From NCBI GenBank assembly GCA_947472965.1, contig CANJEF010000052.1, positions 1 to 7,605 of the forward strand: 7,605 nucleotides of DNA, read 5' to 3'. This DNA is from Sphingobacteriales bacterium. GTDB lineage: Bacteria; Bacteroidota; Bacteroidia; Chitinophagales; Chitinophagaceae. Numbering within the stretch: the first letter of the stretch is position 1; each line of letters begins with the position of its first letter. The position numbers and the translations under genes are program-made. Positions 1-4,815 of this stretch are shown here, one piece after another. Under the pieces are notes generated by a model. The model was not told where the DNA came from, made no database searches, and was given only the letters and a program-made list of their open reading frames with translations.

Positions 1-85
1 ACAAAATAAGCACAAAGCCTGATGCATCTAGTACTTCAGTTTCTTCCTGCGGCTTGAAATCGGGGGTTGATTGTGTATTAGCCAT
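1..85 (-). CDS. N-terminal fragment of an unidentified protein (possible ClpS adaptor)
   Basis: An ATG at 85 opens a minus-strand reading frame that runs off the left edge without a stop, giving 28 residues. They begin MANTQSTPDF, continue with an acidic, probably disordered stretch (PQEETEVLD), and end in a hydrophobic strand-like segment (GFVLIL). A short acidic leader followed by a beta-strand resembles the start of ClpS, the adaptor that hands N-degron substrates to ClpAP, whose core usually opens with a hydrophobic strand before an N-D-x-V-N-T-F motif. That diagnostic motif would fall outside the window, so the identity is only a guess. The gene starts 17 bp downstream of tRNA-Val on the same strand and could share its transcript. 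No Shine-Dalgarno sequence precedes the ATG. Confidence 0.5.
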   Translation of the reverse strand, partial: MANTQSTPDFKPQEETEVLDASGFVLIL

Positions 86-102
86 GCTATTATTGAGGGA
101 TG

Positions 103-177
103 TGGAACATACTGGGCTCGAACCAGTGACCCCTACTCTGTCAAAGTAATGCTCTAAACCAACTGAGCTAATGTTCC
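103..177 (-). tRNA. tRNA-Val (anticodon GAC)
   Basis: Read on the minus strand, all cloverleaf parts fit. The acceptor stem GGAACAT pairs with ATGTTCC, followed by discriminator A (complement of T103). The D-arm is GCTC/GAGC. The anticodon arm TTACT/AGTAG (one T-G pair) encloses loop TTGACAG. The variable loop is GGGTC, and the T-arm ACTGG/CCAGT encloses TTCGAGC. The anticodon, complement of 140-142, is GAC, which reads the valine codons GTC and GTT. CCA is not encoded (CAT follows the discriminator), so it must be added by the CCA-adding enzyme. A near-consensus -7 box (TAACTTTA, complement of 185-192) lies just upstream. Confidence 0.97.
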
Positions 178-184
178 AGTGGGG

Positions 185-192
185 TAAAGTTA
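185..192 (-). promoter_or_regulatory. possible -7 box for tRNA-Val
   Basis: On the minus strand the bases read TAACTTTA, one mismatch from the Bacteroidota -7 consensus TAnnTTTG. The box ends about 8 bp before the tRNA 5' end, a suitable place for starting a short tRNA leader. No TTG-type -33 element is visible at the expected spacing, so support is weak. Confidence 0.25.
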
Positions 193-216
193 GATAAAAT
201 TATTAGACTTTAGTAG

Positions 217-387
217 TCAGACGACAGACGTCAGACTACAGACGTCAGAAGTCAGGAATCAAGAATCAGATGTTAGAAAATGGGATACATACAATAGAAA
301 CCGAAATGCTATATTAATCAAGAATTCAAGAAAAAAGGAATTCAAACCCAATCCCCAAAAGTCTGAACTCTGACTTCTGTCGTCTGA
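217..387. repeat. inverted intergenic repeat pair (19-bp arms)
   Basis: The left arm at 217-235 reads TCAGACGACAGACGTCAGA. The right arm at 369-387 is its reverse complement with one mismatch (18 of 19; 11 bp, 217-227 against 377-387, are perfect). CAGAAGTCAG at 246-255 also matches the complement of 370-379, so the left side holds more than one partial copy of the unit. The 133-bp interior is AT-rich and non-coding. It contains a 10-bp direct repeat (AATCAAGAAT at 257-266 and 316-325) and two GAATTC sites (322-327, 338-343). The right arm ends 3 bp from the stop codon of the oxidoreductase gene. No transposase is present. It may be a small non-autonomous or REP-like element or a long-range hairpin; its function is unknown. 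Confidence 0.7.
224..249. repeat. tandem 12-bp direct repeat with GACGTC cores
   Basis: ACAGACGTCAGA occurs at 224-235 and again at 238-249, separated by CT, giving a 14-bp period. Each copy centres on the palindrome GACGTC (227-232 and 241-246). The copies lie within the left arm region of the larger inverted repeat. Two half-turn-spaced palindromes could be a protein binding site, but the similarity to the inverted partner at 369-387 makes a dispersed repeat family more likely. Confidence 0.75.
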
Positions 388-390
388 TCT

Positions 391-1563
391 CTAATTAACC
401 ATCGGCCACTTAAACCCTGAACTTAAGATGATCTTATTTCCGGTAGCAGAAGATTTTCTTGACGATTCAATGATCTCAAGAACATGCAAGGCGTGCTCTA
501 CATTAATTCGGGGTTCCACATTTTTAATGATGGATTCTCCAACCTTTGTAGCTCCCTCCTGCCATTGGTATCCGCCTGTTTCAGCCTCAAATAAAGTTGC
601 CGGCTTATCCCATGAGTCATCCAAATAAACACCATAAGTTTCCCAATCATAGCCAATCAAACGCATATTGCCTTTATCGCCATATATCTGAATGGAATGT
701 AACTGCTGACCTTTGGCTTCATGTCCATGCGGATCAAAATAATTGAATCCACACATCACATGGCTAATAATCCCCTTCCCATGGTCTAATAAAATATGGG
801 CATTGTCTTCAGCCTCCACTTTAACCTTTCCTTTTATATCAATTTCGCGTTCAGGATTCACAATGCTTGTCATGGCCATAACAGATTTTGCAGGTCCCAG
901 CAATGCTGTTAGAGTTGCAATATTATACACCCCTAAATCAGGCATACTACCACCACCTTTTTCGTAAAAAAAAGAAGACCACGTTGGACCAGTATGTCCA
1001 TATTGACCGTGCGCTGAAGCTACCCTTCCCAATTTCCCTTCCTGTATACACTTATTCATGAATACAAATTGCGGACTATTCACAACAGCAGGTGCACCCC
1101 ATAGATGTAACTTCTTACTTACGGCAAGATCAAGCAAGGCCTTCCCTTCGAGATAGGAATTTGCCATCGGCTTCTCGCTCCAAACATGCTTTCCAGCCAT
1201 GATAGCGATTTTGTTTAAGTCGCCATGCGCTTGCATATCCGTTAACGTTACCATCATATCAAATGGCACACCTTTCAACATTGAATCAATACTATGATAC
1301 GTCGCAGCATTCACATTGTATTGCTTTTTTTGTCCCTCCGCCCGCTCATGAATAATGTCACACAAAGCAACAATTTCAATGAGTGGAGAAGTTTGGAGAT
1401 GTGGGATATACCTGTTGCTCACGCTACCACAACCAATGATCGCAACACGAAGTTTTTTGTCTTGATTTGTTAAAGCCACAGACTCTAAAGAAGTCATAAA
1501 TAAAGCCAGACTTGCTGTAACAGAATTTTTTAAAAACGTTTCCCTATTCATATTCTTGCTCAT
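391..1563 (-). CDS. Gfo/Idh/MocA-family NAD(P)-dependent oxidoreductase, probably exported
   Basis: The 390-residue product matches the sugar-dehydrogenase family that oxidises or reduces sugar and cyclitol hydroxyls with NAD(P). The Rossmann fold opens at residues 39-52 with RVAIIGCGSVSNRY (G-x-G nucleotide loop) and the first acidic residue after strand 2 is D69. The catalytic EKP motif is at 130-132 (Lys131). The second-domain motif GGGSMPDLGVYN at 203-214 supplies Asp209 and Tyr213. This Lys/Asp/Tyr set resembles periplasmic glucose-fructose oxidoreductase, rather than the Lys/Asp/His set of inositol dehydrogenases. The N-terminus (NRETFLK, then a hydrophobic stretch to about residue 30) looks like a Tat signal whose second Arg is Glu. 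Met5 (codon at 1551) is an alternative start that fits the usual Tat-signal layout. The gene is divergent from the phosphodiesterase gene. The substrate cannot be told. Confidence 0.93.
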   Translation of the reverse strand: MSKNMNRETFLKNSVTASLALFMTSLESVALTNQDKKLRVAIIGCGSVSNRYIPHLQTSPLIEIVALCDIIHERAEGQKKQYNVNAATYHSIDSMLKGVPFDMMVTLTDMQAHGDLNKIAIMAGKHVWSEKPMANSYLEGKALLDLAVSKKLHLWGAPAVVNSPQFVFMNKCIQEGKLGRVASAHGQYGHTGPTWSSFFYEKGGGSMPDLGVYNIATLTALLGPAKSVMAMTSIVNPEREIDIKGKVKVEAEDNAHILLDHGKGIISHVMCGFNYFDPHGHEAKGQQLHSIQIYGDKGNMRLIGYDWETYGVYLDDSWDKPATLFEAETGGYQWQEGATKVGESIIKNVEPRINVEHALHVLEIIESSRKSSATGNKIILSSGFKWPMVN

Positions 1564-1600
1564 CTCAATATTATTTTGATGTGAATTAAATCTATGAAAA

Positions 1601-1608
1601 CAAATTTA
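1601..1608 (-). promoter_or_regulatory. -7 promoter box for the oxidoreductase gene
   Basis: The minus strand reads TAAATTTG, a perfect match to the Bacteroidota TAnnTTTG -7 consensus, about 37 bp before the ATG at 1563. No TTG sits 17-23 bp upstream of it, so the -33 half is missing or weak. It lies in the 87-bp divergent spacer (1564-1650) shared with the plus-strand phosphodiesterase. For that gene only a partial box (TAAATTG at 1624-1630) is visible. Confidence 0.45.
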
Positions 1609-1650
1609 AAGCAAAAAGCAATGTAAATTGTATCAACCATCTTAACAACC

Positions 1651-2388
1651 ATGAGACTTGTACTTTTTTTTATTTTATGGACTTTTATTTCATTTGTGAA
1701 AGCACAAACCCAGGGCTATTCATCATCGAATGCACACTCTCACAATGACTATGAACAGCAGTACCCTTTTTATGCTGCATACGAAAATGGGTTTGGCTCC
1801 ATTGAAGCTGATATCCACCTGGTGAATGGAAAAATTTTGGTAGGACATGATACTAAAAATCTTGATGAAAAAAAGACATTGGATGCACTTTATCTGATCC
1901 CGTTGGACAAGATGAAAAAAAACAAGAAACCACTGCAGATTCTGATCGATATCAAAACAGAAGCAAAGTCTACACTTGATTCATTGATTAGCACCTTACA
2001 AAAATATCCAGCCATCACTAAAAATAAATTTATCCGTGTTGTTATTTCTGGGAACAGACCCAATGAATCGGAGTATAACAATTACCCGCCTTACATATGG
2101 TTTGATGGCAGACTGGAAAAAAATTATACGCTGGAACAACTAAAAAAAATCGCGTTACTGAGTGATGACTATGGCAGGTTTACGATGTGGAAAAAAAACT
2201 GGCCGATGGCGGATTCAGATCGGGAAAAAATAGTTGTTGCCATTGAAAAGGCACATGCGATGGATAAGCCGGTAAGACTTTGGGGTAGTCCAGATTTTCC
2301 AGAGGCATGGGATGCAATGATGAAATTGAAAGTCGACTATATCAACACAGATAAAATCGAAGAACTTACAGCCTATTTAAAAAAATGA
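1651..2388 (+). CDS. secreted Aim6/GDPD-like PI-PLC-superfamily phosphodiesterase
   Basis: The 245-residue product begins with a Sec signal peptide (residues 1-18, hydrophobic LVLFFILWTFISF, cleavage likely after VKA). The mature protein opens with AHSHNDYEQ (His29, His31, Asn32, Asp33), followed by SIEADIHLVNGKILVGHD (Glu52, Asp54, His56, His66, Asp67). These correspond to the metal-binding and catalytic positions of the glycerophosphodiester phosphodiesterase/PI-PLC TIM barrel. The A-H-x-H-N-D-Y opening is the form seen in the Aim6 (altered inheritance of mitochondria 6)-like branch rather than classical GDPD (HRG). The tail, VRLWGSPDFPEAWDAM then VDYINTD at about 213-235, fits the last barrel strands, where GDPDs have G-V-D-x-I-x-T-D. 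Likely reaction: metal-dependent cleavage of a phosphodiester in the periplasm or outside the cell. The substrate is unknown. It is convergent with the esterase gene, 11 bp away. Confidence 0.85.
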   Translation: MRLVLFFILWTFISFVKAQTQGYSSSNAHSHNDYEQQYPFYAAYENGFGSIEADIHLVNGKILVGHDTKNLDEKKTLDALYLIPLDKMKKNKKPLQILIDIKTEAKSTLDSLISTLQKYPAITKNKFIRVVISGNRPNESEYNNYPPYIWFDGRLEKNYTLEQLKKIALLSDDYGRFTMWKKNWPMADSDREKIVVAIEKAHAMDKPVRLWGSPDFPEAWDAMMKLKVDYINTDKIEELTAYLKK

Positions 2389-2399
2389 TGCGCTCCCTT

Positions 2400-3320
2400 T
2401 TAAAGAACCCCAATTTTGGCCATCCAAATTTTCAACGCCGCAGTCCATTTTTCATCCGACGTCTCATTGTTCATGCCAAAACCATGACCTCCCTCTTCGT
2501 ATACCATTAAAGCAGATTCAACTCCATTCGAAATGAGCCGCTCATGATATTGAATTGGGTTTCTGATAGAAACTACTCCATCATCCTTTGCATGAACCAT
2601 GAAAGCAGGTGGAGATTTTTTATTAACATGCAGTTCATTTGAATAATAGTCGATGTTTTCTATAGTTGTGTCTTTACCCAACAGGTTATTTCTGGAACCG
2701 CCATGGCTAATTTTTCCAAAGGAGATTACAGGATAAATCAATATTTGAAAATCAGGTCGAAACGAAATCGATTTATCAGCTTCAGTTTTCCGATCATTAT
2801 AATGGGTTGCCAAACTAGCTGCAAGGTGCCCTCCTGCTGAAAAACCCATGATTCCTACCTTTGCTGGATCAACGCCCCAGGCTTTTGCATTTTGTCGAAC
2901 TAACGCAATAGCCCTTTGGGCGTCTTGAAGTGGTGCAATTTTTCTGTCAGGCTGGCTTTCATCTGAAGGAATACGGTATTTCAGCACAAGTGCATGTACG
3001 CCGATGCTGTTGAAGAATTTTGCAACATCGGAACCTTCATGGCCAGAAGCGAGTATCCCATAACCTCCCCCGGGACAAATAATAACACAAGGCGCTAATG
3101 CAGTGCTGGCTTGCGCTTTAAAAAATTGATAGCCCGGAATGGAAACCTTGGATATCCGCAAAATTCCTCCAGAAGTTGCTTCAGTCTCTTTATTTTCTGA
3201 TTGTATATAATTGGGAATGCCGCCTTCATATAAAGCAACATATTGAGCATTAAGATTTGTAGCACATAGCAATGACATAGAAAGCAAAAGGCGTTTAACA
3301 CTATAAAATGTTTTTTTCAT
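2400..3320 (-). CDS. secreted alpha/beta-hydrolase esterase (acetyl-xylan-esterase-like)
   Basis: From the ATG at 3320 the product has 306 residues. It starts MKKTFYSVKRLLLSMSLL, a Sec signal peptide ending near NLNA (about residue 25). The mature enzyme shows the Aes/COG0657 esterase pattern: oxyanion loop PGGGYG at 83-88, nucleophile elbow GFSAGG at 159-164 (Ser161), HAKDDGVV at 243-250 (Asp247) and GGHGFGM at 277-283 (His279). The catalytic triad is thus complete. Relatives include acetyl xylan esterases and other carbohydrate esterases, so the likely substrate is an acyl ester on a sugar or polysaccharide. This is inferred from the family. The frame is open upstream to an ATG at 3365, but that start would overlap the -7 box at 3363-3370 and put 15 unlikely residues before the signal peptide. 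ATG at 3326 is a close alternative. Confidence 0.9.
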   Translation of the reverse strand: MKKTFYSVKRLLLSMSLLCATNLNAQYVALYEGGIPNYIQSENKETEATSGGILRISKVSIPGYQFFKAQASTALAPCVIICPGGGYGILASGHEGSDVAKFFNSIGVHALVLKYRIPSDESQPDRKIAPLQDAQRAIALVRQNAKAWGVDPAKVGIMGFSAGGHLAASLATHYNDRKTEADKSISFRPDFQILIYPVISFGKISHGGSRNNLLGKDTTIENIDYYSNELHVNKKSPPAFMVHAKDDGVVSIRNPIQYHERLISNGVESALMVYEEGGHGFGMNNETSDEKWTAALKIWMAKIGVL

Positions 3321-3362
3321 ATCCATTATTTTCAGTTCACAAATTTTGTAAAATGTCTTTCC

Positions 3363-3370
3363 CAAATATA
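3363..3370 (-). promoter_or_regulatory. -7 promoter box for the esterase gene
   Basis: The minus strand reads TATATTTG, a perfect TAnnTTTG match, about 42 bp before the chosen ATG at 3320. Transcription would begin near 3355-3358, leaving a leader of about 35 nt and excluding the upstream ATG at 3365 as a start. A TTG exists only 15 bp upstream, shorter than the usual 17-23 bp spacing, so the -33 element is uncertain. Confidence 0.5.
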
Positions 3371-3482
3371 CAGAAAGGAAGATAGCAATGATTGACCACT
3401 AAAACAGCTTCATTGGAATTGTAAAGAAATATTTTTTAGCCTAACTCATCATTTCCCTTTTTATTTCTTTAATTTGAATTCC

Positions 3483-4814
3483 ATGAAATATTCAATCATT
3501 CTATTGGCATTTTTAGTGCACGCTTTCATCTCGTTAGGACAAAAAAAAGCATTGGTTGGGGGTACACTCATTGATGGATTTGGAGGAAAGCCAATATTGA
3601 ACAGTGTAATCATATTAAATGGTGAAACCATTGAATCCGTTGGGAGAATGGGTGAAGTGGAGATCCCTAAGGACGCACTATTAATTTCAACTGAAGGGAT
3701 GACTGTTCTCCCTGGTTTATGGGATATGCATGTCCATTTGATGCTAAATGGCCATTCGGATTATACCCATTGGGACAAAAAATATCCATCCTTGTTTAAA
3801 AATGTAATCATGCCCTCATCAGCAGAGCAGCTATTGATGGCGGGTGTGACTAGTGCAAGGGACTTGGGTGGTCCACTTGAAGAAAGTATCTGGGTTAGGG
3901 ATGCGATCAACCGTGGCGAACTAAAAGGTCCAAATTTATTTGTAAGCGGTCCCTTTTTACAACACAGACCTTATCCAGGCACAGAACAATTTCGCTGGGG
4001 AATTTATGGAGAAAAAGATGCCAGGGAAAAAGTTCAGCGTCTCGTTAAGGCAGGAGTTGATTGCATCAAGTTGGTTGATCAAGATGAAATGACCAAAGAG
4101 GAAGTGATTGCCATTGTTGATGAAGCACATAAAAACAAACTCAAGGTTGTTGGCCATTCACACCGTCCTGATGAAATAAGAATTGGACTTGCTGTTGGTG
4201 TTGATAATTTTGAACATACCGGATTGGCTTCTGCACCATCTTATCCTGAAGACATCATTAAATCTATCACGGAGAGAACCGCTCAAATGAACAAAGGTCC
4301 TTTGTTCTGGACCCCCACCATTGAAGGGCTTTATAATTATGATGACTTGCGCGATAATCCTGAGAAACTTGATAATCCATCCTGGCACTTGGGTCTTCCA
4401 GATTCTGTCATAAATGACATCAAGACATCCATACAACATCCGGGTGAAATGAGTTATTTTCAACTTACGCCAATCAGGAAGCCAACCTTGGAAACAAAAT
4501 TTCGTCAACTGCAAAAATCAGGCGTTGTAATGTTAATTGGAACGGACAGTGGAATACCAATGAAGTTTCACAGCCAGAGCACCTGGAATGAACTGGATGT
4601 ATGGGTTAGGGTTTACGGAGTTGATCCATTACAAGCAATTAAATCTGCAACTTACTGGCCATCTGTTTTTATGGGTGTAGATAAAAAACTTGGTACCATC
4701 ACTGCTGGCAAGCAAGCCGATATCATAGCTGTAAATGGGGATGTTTTAAAGTATATAAACCTGCTTCAACATATTGATCTGATTATTAAAAAAGGGGAAA
4801 TCATAAAAAAATAA
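3483..4814 (+). CDS. secreted metal-dependent amidohydrolase (imidazolonepropionase/prolidase-like)
   Basis: The 443-residue product has a Sec signal peptide (MKYSIILLAFLVHAFISLG, to about residue 19). A small beta-sandwich segment follows (ALVGGTLIDG...), then a TIM barrel with every metal ligand of the amidohydrolase superfamily. These are D-M-H-V-H at 81-85 (His83, His85), the bridging Lys196 in CIKLVD (probably carbamylated), His225 in VGHSH, His245 in FEHTG, and catalytic Asp355 in GTDSG. The C-terminal AGKQADIIAV closes the sandwich domain, as in COG1228 enzymes such as imidazolonepropionase and Xaa-Arg/Xaa-Pro dipeptidases. A secreted member more likely acts on peptides or cyclic amides than in histidine breakdown; this is inference. 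A TTG at 3474 in frame is less likely as start than the ATG at 3483. It is followed after one base by the Ntn-hydrolase gene. Confidence 0.92.
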   Translation: MKYSIILLAFLVHAFISLGQKKALVGGTLIDGFGGKPILNSVIILNGETIESVGRMGEVEIPKDALLISTEGMTVLPGLWDMHVHLMLNGHSDYTHWDKKYPSLFKNVIMPSSAEQLLMAGVTSARDLGGPLEESIWVRDAINRGELKGPNLFVSGPFLQHRPYPGTEQFRWGIYGEKDAREKVQRLVKAGVDCIKLVDQDEMTKEEVIAIVDEAHKNKLKVVGHSHRPDEIRIGLAVGVDNFEHTGLASAPSYPEDIIKSITERTAQMNKGPLFWTPTIEGLYNYDDLRDNPEKLDNPSWHLGLPDSVINDIKTSIQHPGEMSYFQLTPIRKPTLETKFRQLQKSGVVMLIGTDSGIPMKFHSQSTWNELDVWVRVYGVDPLQAIKSATYWPSVFMGVDKKLGTITAGKQADIIAVNGDVLKYINLLQHIDLIIKKGEIIKK

Positions 4815-4815
4815 G

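Noticed and set aside
224..255. A CRISPR-like array formed by the repeated ACAGACGTCAGA units.
   Set aside because: The units are only 12 bp, are separated by 2 bp rather than spacers, number two, and no cas gene is present.
428..967. Plus-strand open frames (428-628 and 743-967) across the oxidoreductase gene.
   Set aside because: They lie antisense to a well-supported gene, have no recognisable domain and no start context; they are shadow frames.
3469..3476. TTAATTTG just before the amidohydrolase ATG as a -7 box giving a leaderless message.
   Set aside because: The essential A at the second box position is T and no -33 element is visible, so it is not a convincing promoter.
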